Below are positions 51,123 to 61,441 of a stretch of 64,000 nt of DNA, piece after piece (positions within the stretch are counted from its first letter, which is position 1; each line of letters starts with the position of its first letter). The position numbers and the translations under genes are program-made. Source of the stretch: Catellatospora sp. IY07-71 (lineage in GTDB: Bacteria; Actinomycetota; Actinomycetes; Mycobacteriales; Micromonosporaceae); contig NZ_AP023360.1 in NCBI RefSeq assembly GCF_018326265.1, positions 7,313,001-7,377,000 of the forward strand, read 5' to 3'. The notes beneath the pieces are model-generated. The model ran no database searches. It was not told the DNA's origin and was given only the letters and a program-made list of their open reading frames with translations.

Positions 51123-51959
51123 TCAAACGTCGGATGCGCGCGGTAGCTCACCCGCCGTGAGGTACGCGCACAGCGCCTCGATCGCGACGTCGATCGGGAT
51201 CTCGCTGCCCGGCGGGAACACCGCCTCGCGATCATCGGTGTAGGTGACCGTCACGCCGGCGACGCCGGTCGGACCGGCCACGGCCACCTGCGGCGGCCCA
51301 CCCTCCGGCAGCGTCAGCACCATGCTGTCCGGCTCGCCGAGGCTGATGACGGCGCGTGGCACACCCGGCGGGACGAGGTCGGCGGACGTGGACCGCCCGG
51401 CGGCCTCGTGGTGTAGCTGCCACAGCAGTTCGCGCAGCTCGGCCGCGCTCGTCACCTCGCGCGAGCGGGTGCCCTCCGCCCAGGTGAGCTGTGCCGCGAG
51501 CGGTTCCCGCACCGTCGTTCCCACCGCGGCACCAGTGCCCTCCCGCGCTGCGCCGCTCCTGGCCTGCGTCCTCACCATGATGCCGAGGATGACGAGGCTC
51601 GACAGCGCGTACCAGCCGCGCGCCCAGTCACCGGGCACCAGCCAGCGCAGTACCGCGCAGACGGCCAGGGACGACGCGGCCAACCCGTTCACCAGACGGT
51701 AGGGCGACTCGCGGAACAGGTGATGAGGCAGGTTCACGGCCGGATGCCGACGCTCGCCCGCGGCGGCCGCCCGGTCGGCGGCTGCCTGCTTGATTTCGGC
51801 CCATTGAGGGAGGACGACCAAACAGGCGACCATGAACGACAGCCGGAACATCGGATCCCGGGTGATCGACTGCGGCACCAGGAAGATCAGCGTGGCCACC
51901 ACGGCCGCAGCGCCGACCAGCCACGCCGCAGACTTCAGTTTCGACCTGTCCCCCGCCAC
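51123..51959 (-). CDS. Membrane protein with C-terminal Imm1-like domain
   Basis: 278 residues from GTG 51959. About four N-terminal membrane helices (1-135), then a cytoplasmic-type domain (about 150-275) with LTWAEGTRSREVTSAAELREL, VISLGEPDSMVLTLPEGG, VTVTYTDDREAVFPPGSEIP and EALCAYLTAGELP. The last part follows the Imm1 immunity pattern (beta-rich domain ending in E-(I/L)-P...A...AL..Y/FL.TG..P). Imm1 proteins neutralise deaminase or other polymorphic toxins, but here the domain is membrane-tethered and no toxin gene is near. The Imm1 resemblance is by eye only. Confidence 0.55.
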   Translation of the reverse strand: MAGDRSKLKSAAWLVGAAAVVATLIFLVPQSITRDPMFRLSFMVACLVVLPQWAEIKQAAADRAAAAGERRHPAVNLPHHLFRESPYRLVNGLAASSLAVCAVLRWLVPGDWARGWYALSSLVILGIMVRTQARSGAAREGTGAAVGTTVREPLAAQLTWAEGTRSREVTSAAELRELLWQLHHEAAGRSTSADLVPPGVPRAVISLGEPDSMVLTLPEGGPPQVAVAGPTGVAGVTVTYTDDREAVFPPGSEIPIDVAIEALCAYLTAGELPRASDV

Positions 51960-52122
51960 GAAACGACCGCCTCATCCCCGTAGTGGATCTCGGCGTGCAA
52001 GGTAGCGGACAGGCACCACTCGCGTGGTCCCGCTGCCCGCGAGCAGCCGTGCCGGCGCCTTCGGCGACGTCGCGTCACCGGCGGGCTGCTGTCTTGGGCA
52101 GACGGTGGCATGATCTGCAGCC

Positions 52123-53130
52123 ATGCGGCTGATCGACGACACGGAACTGCACCGTTCCTCGGTGGTCGCCAACAACGCGATGAACCGCGAACGCGGCCTC
52201 GACGGCGTCAACAGCTACGCCCGTGACCTCGGCTTCCACCCGCTCGACCGGCTGCGGCCGCGGCTGGCCGAGCACGGCGCGGCGTCCTGGCTGGACCTGT
52301 GCTGCGGGCAGGGCCGCGCCCTGGCCCAGGCCGCCGCGCAGCAGCTCGACGGCCTCACCCTGACCGGCGTGGACCTGGTCGGCCACTTCGACCCGGCCGC
52401 GACGGCCGCACCGGACCTGACCCTGGTCACCGCCTCCCTCGGCGAGTGGCAGCCCGACCGGGCCTTCGACCTGATCACGTGCGTGCACGGGCTGCACTAC
52501 GTCGGCGACAAGCTCGGCACGCTCGCCCGGGTGCTGACCTGGCCGGCGCCGGACGGGTTCTTCGCCGCGCACCTGGACCTGGGCAGCATCCGGCTGCTCG
52601 ACGGGACACCGGCCGTGCAGCCGCTGCGCCGCCTGCTGCGCGCGGCCGGGCTCGCCTACGACGGCCGCAGGCGGCTGCTCACCTGCACCGGCCCCCGCGA
52701 GCTGGACCTGCCGTTCGCGTACGCCGGAGCCGACGACCAGGCCGGCCCCAACTACACCGGCCAGCCCGCCGTCGACTCCTACTACCGCCCGCTGCGCACC
52801 GGGACCCGCCCCGAGCCGGCCCCGCCGCCGCGCCGCGCGGTCACCGTCGACGACGCGGGCGTACACATCACCCACGACGCGTCGACGTTCGACATCGAAT
52901 GGGACATCGTCCAGTACGTCACGCTGTCCCGGCTGGTCGTGGACGTCGCCGACGTCGACTGCGTCGAGCTGACCGTCGACTTCGTCTTCGGCGACCACGC
53001 CACCGTCCAGGAGGACGCCGAAGGCTTCGCCGAGGCCGTCGCGGAGTTCGCCCGCCGCTGGGGCAGGCCCGCTCCCGACCTGAGCGCGCTCGCCCCCGAC
53101 GAGGATGTCGAGATCTGGCGCTGCCCGTGA
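52123..53130 (+). CDS. Class I SAM-dependent methyltransferase
   Basis: 335 residues. Motif I WLDLCCGQGRALAQAA, then LTGVDLVGHF, and ITCVHGLHYVGDKLG in the post-motif region. The N-terminal ~45 residues carry NNAMNRERGLDGVNSYARDLG. The C-terminal ~100 residues form a separate beta/alpha domain without motif. Substrate unknown. It ends in GTGA, which could couple it to a PhzF-like gene. Confidence 0.85.
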   Translation: MRLIDDTELHRSSVVANNAMNRERGLDGVNSYARDLGFHPLDRLRPRLAEHGAASWLDLCCGQGRALAQAAAQQLDGLTLTGVDLVGHFDPAATAAPDLTLVTASLGEWQPDRAFDLITCVHGLHYVGDKLGTLARVLTWPAPDGFFAAHLDLGSIRLLDGTPAVQPLRRLLRAAGLAYDGRRRLLTCTGPRELDLPFAYAGADDQAGPNYTGQPAVDSYYRPLRTGTRPEPAPPPRRAVTVDDAGVHITHDASTFDIEWDIVQYVTLSRLVVDVADVDCVELTVDFVFGDHATVQEDAEGFAEAVAEFARRWGRPAPDLSALAPDEDVEIWRCP

Positions 53131-53198
53131 CCACACGCGGGCCACGCGACGCGGATTGGCTGCAGTCCGGGGCGTACCCGCTGGTCTATGGTCTGCTC

Positions 53199-54002
53199 AT
53201 GCGGATCAGGATCGTGGACGCCTTCACCGACCGGGCCTTCGGCGGCAACCCCGCCGGGGTGTGCGTGCTGGAGGGCGACTCGTTTCCCGACGCGGTCTGG
53301 ATGCAGCGCGTCGCGGCCGAGCTGAACCTGTCCGAGACCGCGTTCGCGCACCTGCGTGGCGGCCGGGACTGGGCGCTGCGCTGGTTCACCCCGCGCACCG
53401 AGGTCAACCTGTGCGGCCACGCGACCCTGGCCACCGCCCACGCCCTCGGTGAGGACGGGCTGGCCGCCGGCACGATCCGGTTCGACACCCGCAGCGGCAT
53501 CCTCAGCGCGGCCATCGGCGGCGACGGCTCCATCACCATGGACTTCCCCGTCTTCCCGGTCATCCCGATCGACCCGCTGCCCGGCACCGCCGAGGCGCTG
53601 GGCGTGCCGATCCTCGCGTCCTACGACACGGGGGCGCTCGCCGACCTGCTCGTCGAGGTCGCCGACGAGCAGACCGTACGCAATCTGGCTCCCGACCTCG
53701 GCGCGGTGGCGCGGCTGGCCACGCGTGGCGTCATCGTCACCGCACCGGCGGCGGATCCGGCGGCCGGCTACGACTTCGTGTCCCGGTTCTTCGGCCCGGC
53801 CGTCGGCGTGCCGGAGGATCCGGTGACCGGCAGCGCGCACTCGGCGCTCGCCCCGCTGTGGTCGGCCCGGCTGGGCCGCGACGAACTGGTCGGGTTGCAG
53901 GCCTCGGCCCGCTCGGGCCTGGTCCGCACCGCGCTGCGCGGCGACCGCGTCGACCTCACCGGCCACGCCGTCACGGTCCTCGACGGCACCCTGGCCGCCT
54001 GA
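53199..54002 (+). CDS. PhzF-family isomerase
   Basis: 267 residues. Features: IVDAFTDRAFGGNPAGVCVLE, the catalytic Glu in LNLSETAFAHL, WFTPRTEVNLCGHATLATAHAL and DPVTGSAHSALAPLW. The family catalyses proton transfers in small-molecule isomerisation, as in phenazine synthesis; no phenazine genes are here, so another substrate is expected. ATG 53199 begins at the family start; a GTG at 53127 overlapping the methyltransferase stop would add 24 residues and give coupling. Confidence 0.88.
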   Translation: MRIRIVDAFTDRAFGGNPAGVCVLEGDSFPDAVWMQRVAAELNLSETAFAHLRGGRDWALRWFTPRTEVNLCGHATLATAHALGEDGLAAGTIRFDTRSGILSAAIGGDGSITMDFPVFPVIPIDPLPGTAEALGVPILASYDTGALADLLVEVADEQTVRNLAPDLGAVARLATRGVIVTAPAADPAAGYDFVSRFFGPAVGVPEDPVTGSAHSALAPLWSARLGRDELVGLQASARSGLVRTALRGDRVDLTGHAVTVLDGTLAA

Positions 54003-54006
54003 CCCG

Positions 54007-54672
54007 TCAGCCGCGCTGCTTCGCAGCGCGCTGGCGGGCCTTGTCCTTGATCTTCTCGGGGAGGGCGTCGGCGGCCAGCAGCCGCGGCAGCAGCTCCGGC
54101 TCCAGCGTCAGCGCCCGGAACGTCAGTGCCACCGTGACCTCGTGGTCGGGCCGGTGCAGCACCGTCACGCTGTCGCCTTCGCGCACCTCGCCCGGCACCA
54201 CCACCCGCAGGTATGCCCCCGGCAGCGCACGCTGCGTGAACGTCTTGATCCAGCCCTGCTCGCGCATCTGGTCGGCGAAGGTCCGGCACGGGATCCGCGG
54301 CGAGGACACCTCCAGCACCGCCTGCTCGCCGACCTGCCAGCGCTCGCCGATCAGCGCGCCGTTGACGTCGATCCCGGACGTGGTCAGGTTCTCCCCGAAC
54401 AGGCCACCGGACAGGTCCCGGCCCAGCTCGGCCTGCCACCCGTCGAGGTCCTCGCGGGCGTACGCGTACACCGCCTGGTCGTCGCCGCCGTGGTGGCGCC
54501 GGTCGCAGATGTCGTCGCCCTCCAGGCCGCTGCCCAGCCCATCCGCGCGCGTTCCAGGGGCGCGCAGCCGCACCGGGCGGTCCACCGGGTGCTTGTCGAT
54601 CGCGGTCATGCCCACATCGGCGGCCGCGCTCGGCCGCGCGGCGCCCAGATTCACGGAGAGTACGGTGCCCAT
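54007..54672 (-). CDS. MOSC domain protein
   Basis: 221 residues. The opening VLSVNLGAARPS, AVYAYAREDLDGW, FGENLTTSGIDVNG and the key Cys in VSSPRIPCRTFADQ match the YiiM-type MOSC domain that binds molybdenum cofactor. It may transfer sulfur or reduce N-hydroxylated compounds. ATG start. Convergent with PhzF, four bases apart. Confidence 0.85.
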   Translation of the reverse strand: MGTVLSVNLGAARPSAAADVGMTAIDKHPVDRPVRLRAPGTRADGLGSGLEGDDICDRRHHGGDDQAVYAYAREDLDGWQAELGRDLSGGLFGENLTTSGIDVNGALIGERWQVGEQAVLEVSSPRIPCRTFADQMREQGWIKTFTQRALPGAYLRVVVPGEVREGDSVTVLHRPDHEVTVALTFRALTLEPELLPRLLAADALPEKIKDKARQRAAKQRG

Positions 54673-54724
54673 CGGGTCAGCCTAGTCGGCGTGAGCTGGG
54701 ACGCCACCGAGTATGGTGCGCACC

Positions 54725-55198
54725 ATGATCCGTCCCGCGGTGCCTGCCGACGTCCCCGTCATCCTCGACCTGATCCGCGAGCTCGCCGAGTACGAGAAGG
54801 CCCCGCAGGAGGCCAAGGCCACCGCCGAGCAGCTGCACGCGGCGCTGTTCGGGCCGCACCCGGCCGCGTTCGCGCACCTGGCCGTCGACGACGACAGCGG
54901 CGAGCCGGTCGGCGTGGCGATCTGGTTCCTCAACTTCTCCACCTGGCACGGCGTGCACGGCATCTACCTTGAGGACCTGTTCGTCCGGCCCGCCGCCCGG
55001 GGCCGCGGCCACGGCAAGGCGCTGCTGCGCGAGCTGGCCCGCATCTGCCGCGAGCGCGGCTACACCCGTCTGCAGTGGTGGGTTTTGAACTGGAACGCGC
55101 CCGCGATCGACTTCTACCGCTCCATCGGAGCCGTCCCCATGGACGACTGGACCGTGTACCGCGTCTCCGGCGACGCCCTGGCCGCTCTGGCCGACTGA
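54725..55198 (+). CDS. GNAT acetyltransferase, spermidine/spermine (SSAT)-like
   Basis: 157 residues from ATG 54725. IRPAVPADVPVILDLIRELAEYEKAPQE, HGIYLEDLFVRPAARGRGHGKALL (acetyl-CoA pyrophosphate loop) and LNWNAPAIDFYRSIGA match the diamine N-acetyltransferase subfamily. It would acetylate a polyamine or amino compound with acetyl-CoA. An alternative ATG four codons upstream exists. Divergent from the MOSC gene by ~50 bp. Confidence 0.82.
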   Translation: MIRPAVPADVPVILDLIRELAEYEKAPQEAKATAEQLHAALFGPHPAAFAHLAVDDDSGEPVGVAIWFLNFSTWHGVHGIYLEDLFVRPAARGRGHGKALLRELARICRERGYTRLQWWVLNWNAPAIDFYRSIGAVPMDDWTVYRVSGDALAALAD

Positions 55199-55264
55199 CC
55201 ACAGGCCCAGCCTGCCCACCGGCAGCGACGGCCGTCGCGGACGGGCACCCCACGGACGGTGCCG

Positions 55265-55969
55265 TCACCCGCCTGATCCGCACCCGCCGACCTGATGCTC
55301 CACGCGGTGCCGCAGATACTCGTCGGGGCCGGTCCGTGCGATCCGGATCGCCTCGTGGACCAGCGGGTGCAGCGCGTCCGGGTAGGCAGCTGCGGCGAGC
55401 GGCAGACCGGGCAGGACGTTGCGGCGGACGTCGAGGTCGCCGTCGGTGACGAACACCCGCAGTGCGGTCTGCCGCCAGCTCATCCCCAGGTCGGGGCACG
55501 GAGCGTAGTCGGGCCGGAGCGGCTGAGCCGTGTAGTCGCCGTTCGGCCCGGACAACGCGTCAGCCCAGTACCACGCCCGTGCCGCACCGGCCCGTTGAGC
55601 GCTGCTGCCCTGCTGGAGGCGCTCGATGAGCGCGCCCTGTACCCGGCGGCGGCCGTAGGCGGCCAGCATCGGCTCGACGAACGTCCGGTTGCCACTCGGG
55701 TTCGGGTCATGGATCGCCGCTCGCAGCAGTGCCTCGAACCACCCGGGCTCGGCCAGGCGGGTCGAGAACAGCAGGCGCAGCGCCTCTCGCGCCCGGCTTG
55801 TGCGGTTCGCCGACCACTCCGCGGGCAGCTGTGCGCCGGTCAGCTCGATCAGTTCACCCAGGCACTGCGCGAACTCCGGCTCATCGCCGGCAGCGGTCGG
55901 CAGCATGGCGAAGGTTCGCATCCTGTGGTCGTCCGCTCGATGTTCTACCGGCACGGTCGAAGTATCCAC
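55265..55969 (-). CDS. Hypothetical helical-repeat protein
   Basis: 234 residues, largely alpha-helical with repeat-like helices (RAREALRLLFSTRLAEPGW, VQGALIERLQQGSSAQRAGA, DGDLDVRRNVLPGLPLAAAAY), reminiscent of HEAT-like folds. No family motif. GTG 55969 is the first start; ATG 55921 (MRTFAMLPTA) is also reasonable. Function unknown. Confidence 0.6.
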   Translation of the reverse strand: MDTSTVPVEHRADDHRMRTFAMLPTAAGDEPEFAQCLGELIELTGAQLPAEWSANRTSRAREALRLLFSTRLAEPGWFEALLRAAIHDPNPSGNRTFVEPMLAAYGRRRVQGALIERLQQGSSAQRAGAARAWYWADALSGPNGDYTAQPLRPDYAPCPDLGMSWRQTALRVFVTDGDLDVRRNVLPGLPLAAAAYPDALHPLVHEAIRIARTGPDEYLRHRVEHQVGGCGSGG

Positions 55970-56007
55970 GCCGTACCGTGATCTCTCCAGCCACGCGTTC
56001 GCGCTCT

Positions 56008-56057
56008 GGATCTAGATGAACTGTGGTTGCTCCCGCGACCACAGTTCATCTAGATCC
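56008..56057. repeat. Inverted repeat with 20-bp perfect arms, second GGATCTAGA family member
   Basis: GGATCTAGATGAACTGTGGT (56008-56027) and its exact complement (56038-56057), with a 10-base loop starting TGC. Shares the ends and loop start with the repeat at 45766-45817. It lies between divergent genes, so it is not obviously a terminator here. Confidence 0.8.
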
Positions 56058-56096
56058 GCGGGTTCCGGGCGTGGTGCGGCCGGGTAGGCGGGGGGC

Positions 56097-56339
56097 ATGA
56101 CGGTTGACGTGATGGCGCCGCGCGGCGGGGTGATGACGGACGAGGTCGGCACGATCACCGGCGAGCTGACCCTGGAGCCGAAGGTCGAGACCGACGGCAC
56201 GGTACGCCTGCGCGTGCAGTACAAGGGCGCCGAGGAGTGGTACACCGTCACCGGCGCCCAGATCAAGGTCCCCGACCCGGCCGACGCCACCGCCGTCGAC
56301 CGCGCCGCCCAGCACCTCCTCGACCGCTTCACCCACTGA
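56097..56339 (+). CDS. Small hypothetical protein
   Basis: 80 residues. MTVDVMAPRGGVMTDEVGT, ELTLEPKVETDGTVRLRVQY and KGAEEWYTVTGAQIKVP suggest a small beta-rich domain. Weak ribosome site. Similar short conserved proteins occur in Micromonosporaceae without known role. It ends ~35 bp before the aldo/keto reductase gene and may be co-transcribed with it. Confidence 0.6.
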   Translation: MTVDVMAPRGGVMTDEVGTITGELTLEPKVETDGTVRLRVQYKGAEEWYTVTGAQIKVPDPADATAVDRAAQHLLDRFTH

Positions 56340-56372
56340 CCCGCCCCCACGGGGCGGGATAGGGTGGCGATC

Positions 56373-57335
56373 ATGCGTTACAGGGCACTGGGTGAGTCCG
56401 GGCTGATCGTGTCGGCGGTCGGGCTCGGCTGCAACAACTTCGGGTGGCGGCTGGATCTGGACGGCACCCGTGCCGTCGTCGACGCCGCGCTCGACGCGGG
56501 CATCACCTTCTTCGACACCGCCGACATCTACGGCCGCGCCACCGGGATCGGGGCGTCGGAGTCGATGCTCGGCGAGGTCCTCAAAGGACGCCGTGACCAG
56601 GTGGTGCTCGCCACCAAGTTCGGCCACCAGGGCGCGGACATGGGCTACGGCCCGGCCGCGGGCGGCAAGGGCGGGCGCAGGTACATCCGGCGCGCGGTCG
56701 AGGAGTCGCTGCGCCGGCTGGGCACCGACCACATCGACCTCTACCAGCTGCACACGCCCGATCCGGTGACGCCGCTGGCGGAGACCCTGGCGGCGCTGCA
56801 CGAGCTGGTCACCGAGGGCAAGGTGCGCTACATCGGCAGCTCGCAGTTCGCGGGCTGGCAGATCGCCGACGCGGCGCGGCTGGCGCAGGCGATGGGCGTG
56901 ACGCCGTTCGTCAGCGCGCAGAACCACTGGTCGATGCTGGAGCGCGGCAGCGAGATCGAGGTCGTGCCCGCGGCCCGGCACTTCGGGCTCGGCGTGCTGC
57001 CGTTCTTCCCGCTGGCCAACGGGCTGCTGACCGGCAAGGTGCGCCGCGGCCAGGACGCGCCGTCGGACAGCCGGCTGGCCAAGGACCAGGCGGGTTTCAT
57101 CACCGACGAGCGGCTGGACACGGTCGAGGCGCTGGCCGGCTGGGCCGCCGAGCGCGGCCACGAGCTGGGCAAGGTCGCGATCGGCTGGCTGGCCGCGCAG
57201 CCGGGCTGCGGCTCGGTCATCGCGGGCGCGACCAGCCCGGCGCAGGTCGCCGCGAACGCGGCCGCGGCCGGCTGGGAGCCGACCGCCGACGAGCTGGCCG
57301 AGCTGGACAAGATCGCGCCTGTACCGGCGCGATAG
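56373..57335 (+). CDS. Aldo/keto reductase
   Basis: 320 residues. Catalytic tetrad: Asp in FFDTADIYG with its Tyr, Lys in LATKFGHQ and His in YQLHTPDP. Cofactor-binding C-terminus with GSVIAGATSPAQVAANAAA. Reduces or oxidises carbonyls with NADPH; substrate unknown. ATG 56373; a GTG three codons earlier is possible. Followed by a small GNAT gene 18 bases later, likely in an operon. Confidence 0.92.
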   Translation: MRYRALGESGLIVSAVGLGCNNFGWRLDLDGTRAVVDAALDAGITFFDTADIYGRATGIGASESMLGEVLKGRRDQVVLATKFGHQGADMGYGPAAGGKGGRRYIRRAVEESLRRLGTDHIDLYQLHTPDPVTPLAETLAALHELVTEGKVRYIGSSQFAGWQIADAARLAQAMGVTPFVSAQNHWSMLERGSEIEVVPAARHFGLGVLPFFPLANGLLTGKVRRGQDAPSDSRLAKDQAGFITDERLDTVEALAGWAAERGHELGKVAIGWLAAQPGCGSVIAGATSPAQVAANAAAAGWEPTADELAELDKIAPVPAR

Positions 57336-57353
57336 CGACACGCAGGGGAGGCA

Positions 57354-57641
57354 ATGGTGGAGGTCGAGGTCGTCGAAGTCCCGGAGAGCAGCCGGTACGA
57401 GGCACGCGAGGGCGAGCGCCTGCTCGGCGTGCTGACCTACTACCGCAAGCCGGGGATGATCGTGTTCGACCACACGGGCGTCGAGCCGGAGGCGCGCGGG
57501 CGCGGCATCGGCGCGATGCTGTGCGCGGCGGCGCTGGCGGGCGCGGCCGCCGACGACGTGCGCGTGGTCCCCGCCTGCTCGTTCGTGCGCCGCTGGGTGC
57601 AGGACCACCCGGAATACCTGCCGCTGGTGGAGCGGGCGTAA
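57354..57641 (+). CDS. Small GNAT (YidJ/PF14542-like) acetyltransferase
   Basis: 95 residues. RYEAREGERLLGVLTYYRKPG, IVFDHTGVEPEARGRGIGAMLC and VPACSFVRRWVQDHPEYLPL are the signature of the mini-GNAT family. GGAGGCA upstream of ATG 57354. Directly follows the aldo/keto reductase. Confidence 0.85.
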   Translation: MVEVEVVEVPESSRYEAREGERLLGVLTYYRKPGMIVFDHTGVEPEARGRGIGAMLCAAALAGAAADDVRVVPACSFVRRWVQDHPEYLPLVERA

Positions 57642-57726
57642 ATCACTGGCAGTGCGGTGGGGCCGGTCGTTAGGCTGGCCCCACTATGGAGCTGTGACAT
57701 CACCGACCGGCCTGTGACCTGAGGCT

Positions 57727-57761
57727 GAGACATGCTCGCCCGCGGTAGCGGGCGATGTCTC
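57727..57761 (+). promoter_or_regulatory. Leader hairpin of the ABC-F gene
   Basis: TCGCCCGC and GCGGGCGA pair around a GGTA loop (8 bp) and GAGACA/TGTCTC continues the stem past a three-base bulge. It lies 45 bp upstream of ATG 57806. Such leaders in antibiotic-resistance ABC-F genes often mediate ribosome-dependent attenuation; that role is inferred. Confidence 0.4.
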
Positions 57762-57805
57762 CGACGCCCGGCAGGCTCTTCCGCGAAACCCTTCCGGTGG
57801 TGCTC

Positions 57806-59458
<1,653 letters not shown>

Positions 59459-59509
59459 GAATGTGACAGCGCAGGTCACCAGGACCGGCACCAGAGGAGA
59501 TGTAGTTCA

Positions 59510-60472
59510 GTGGTCTTCAAGAAGATGCTCGCCGCCTTCGGCGTGGGCGGCCCGTCGGTCGACACCGTGCTCGCCACCCCCGTCGTCCAGCCCGGCGGCA
59601 CCCTGTCCGGCACCGTGCACATCAAGGGCGGCGACCACGACACCCTGATCGAGTACGTCTCGCTGGGCCTGGTCACCCGGGTCGAGGTGGAGGGCCACGA
59701 CAGCGAGTACGACGCCACCGTCGAGTTCCACCGGGTGCACCTGACCGGCTCGTTCACCCTGCCCGCGGGCGCGAGCCACCAGCTGCCGTTCACCGTCGAG
59801 GTGCCCTGGGAGGCGCCGGTGACCAGCTTCTACGGCACCCCGCTGCACGGCATGACGATGGGCGTGCGCACGGAGCTGTCGGTGGCCAAGGCCGTCGACA
59901 AGACCGACCTCGACCCGGTGCGCATCGAGCCGCTGCCGGTGCAGGCCGCGGTCATGGAGGCGTTCACCCGGCTCGGCTTCCGCTTCAGCCGGGCCGACCT
60001 GGAGCGCGGCCGCATCCACGGCGTGCACCAGACGCTGCCGTTCTACCAGGAGATCGAGTTCTACCCGTCGCAGGCGTACGCGGGCCGCATGCGCCAGCTG
60101 GAGCTGACCTTCGTCACCAGCGCGCACGGCATGGACGTGGTGCTGGAGTTCGACAAGCGCGGCTTCCTCGGCTCCCACGACACGTTCAGCCGCCACCACG
60201 TCAGCCACGCCGACGCCGCCGGCACCGACTGGCCCTCGGCCGTCGACGGCTGGATCCGCCAGGCCCTGGACCGCCACGCCCCGCACTACGGCGGCGGCCA
60301 CGGCGGCCACGGCGGTCATGGCTTCCACGGCGGTCACGGCCACGGGCACCGCGGGCACGGCATGGGCGGCGTAGCCGCCGGTGCGGCCGCGGGCTTCGTC
60401 GGCGGCATGGTCGCCGGCGAGATCGCCGAAGAGGCCTTCGACGTCGACATGGACTTCGGCTTCGACGAGTGA
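59510..60472 (+). CDS. Spo0M-like sporulation-control protein with His/Gly-rich tail
   Basis: 320 residues. The Spo0M arrestin-like fold occupies residues 1-225 (MVFKKMLAAFGVGGPSVDTV, VEVPWEAPVTSFYGTPL and the linked C-terminal half RIHGVHQTLPFYQEIEFYPS). From about 262 a run of GGHGGHGG... gives a His-rich metal-binding-like segment, followed by a glycine-rich hydrophobic patch and an acidic end. GAGGAGA precedes the GTG start. Spo0M proteins modulate sporulation and cell division in Bacillus and have homologues in actinobacteria; here the tail is an addition. Confidence 0.88.
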   Translation: MVFKKMLAAFGVGGPSVDTVLATPVVQPGGTLSGTVHIKGGDHDTLIEYVSLGLVTRVEVEGHDSEYDATVEFHRVHLTGSFTLPAGASHQLPFTVEVPWEAPVTSFYGTPLHGMTMGVRTELSVAKAVDKTDLDPVRIEPLPVQAAVMEAFTRLGFRFSRADLERGRIHGVHQTLPFYQEIEFYPSQAYAGRMRQLELTFVTSAHGMDVVLEFDKRGFLGSHDTFSRHHVSHADAAGTDWPSAVDGWIRQALDRHAPHYGGGHGGHGGHGFHGGHGHGHRGHGMGGVAAGAAAGFVGGMVAGEIAEEAFDVDMDFGFDE

Positions 60473-60526
60473 GAAAGGAAGGGCACCTTCTTACCGTTCT
60501 CCGTGGTAGAAGGTGCCCTTCTTAAC
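60473..60526 (-). repeat. 54-bp palindromic dispersed element, copy B, intergenic
   Basis: Reverse complement matches copy A (43891-43944) at 50 of 54 positions. Hairpin arms GAAGGGCACCTTCT/AGAAGGTGCCCTTC plus TACC/GGT. It begins at the last base of the Spo0M stop codon and ends four bases before the convergent hydrolase stop. Confidence 0.85.
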
Positions 60527-60529
60527 ACC

Positions 60530-61339
60530 TCACTGCGTCGCGGTGGCCGCCGCGTTCTGGATGACCTGGGCCACCCGGTCCGGCTGGGACACCATCACCA
60601 CGTGCGACGCGCCGTCCACGGCCACGGTCTCCTTCGCGCCCGCCCGCTGGGCCATGAACGCCAGCGCCTGCGGCGGAATGTTCTTGTCGGCCGTGCCGTA
60701 CACGAACCAGGACGGGATGTTCTTCCACGCCGCCGCCGGGGACGCCTCGTTCAGCGCCGCCTCGGTGATCGGCCGCTGCCCCGCTCCCATCTGCGCGGCC
60801 AGCGCCTCGGGCACGTCGGCCGCGAACTGGTCGCGGAACTTCGCCCGGTCGATGTACAGGTCCCTGCCGCCACCGGCCAGCGCCACCGGCGGCGCCAGCG
60901 CCTGCGCGAGCGTGCTGCCCGGGAACTTGCCGGACAGCGACGCCGCGCTCTCCCCCACCTCCGGCGCGAACGCGGACACGTACACCAGCGCCTTGACGTT
61001 CGGGTTGCCCTCGGCCGCGTTCGAGATCACACTGCCGCCGTAGGAGTGCCCGACCAGCACGATCGGCCCGGAGATGGTCTTGAGCAGCGCGGCCACCTCC
61101 GCGGCGTCGCTCTGCACCCCGCGCAGCGCGTTGGGTGCCGCGACCACCGGATAGCCCTGCGCCTGCAGCAGCGGGATCACCGCGTTCCAGCTCGACGAGT
61201 CCGCGAACGCGCCGTGTACCAGCACGATCGTCGGTTTCGTCTGTTTCCCCACGGCCGCGGCCGCGGGAGCGGCCACCGCGAACGTGAGCGCGACCGCCAC
61301 GGCCGCGGCGACGCCGGTCAACACCCTGCGCGTGGACAT
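60530..61339 (-). CDS. Secreted alpha/beta hydrolase
   Basis: 269 residues from ATG 61339 (GAGG upstream). Signal peptide (1-28, ending AAPAAAAVG). Catalytic Ser in LVGHSYGGSVI, candidate Asp in YGTADKNIP and His in DGASHVVMV; strand IVLVHGAFADSSSW. This exported hydrolase type (as in alpha/beta hydrolases of streptomycetes) acts on small esters; substrate not known. Confidence 0.88.
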   Translation of the reverse strand: MSTRRVLTGVAAAVAVALTFAVAAPAAAAVGKQTKPTIVLVHGAFADSSSWNAVIPLLQAQGYPVVAAPNALRGVQSDAAEVAALLKTISGPIVLVGHSYGGSVISNAAEGNPNVKALVYVSAFAPEVGESAASLSGKFPGSTLAQALAPPVALAGGGRDLYIDRAKFRDQFAADVPEALAAQMGAGQRPITEAALNEASPAAAWKNIPSWFVYGTADKNIPPQALAFMAQRAGAKETVAVDGASHVVMVSQPDRVAQVIQNAAATATQ

Positions 61340-61441
61340 GCGTGAACCTCCATCCGGTGTCCGGCCCGGGGGTCCAGCCAACGCCAAACCTACGCCGACC
61401 GCCCGGGGCGCATCCGGCGTTCGGCCCGCTATGGTTGCCGG

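Noticed and set aside
53199-54002. Phenazine biosynthesis because of the PhzF-like gene
   Set aside because: No other phenazine gene is nearby. PhzF-family isomerases are widespread in unrelated pathways.
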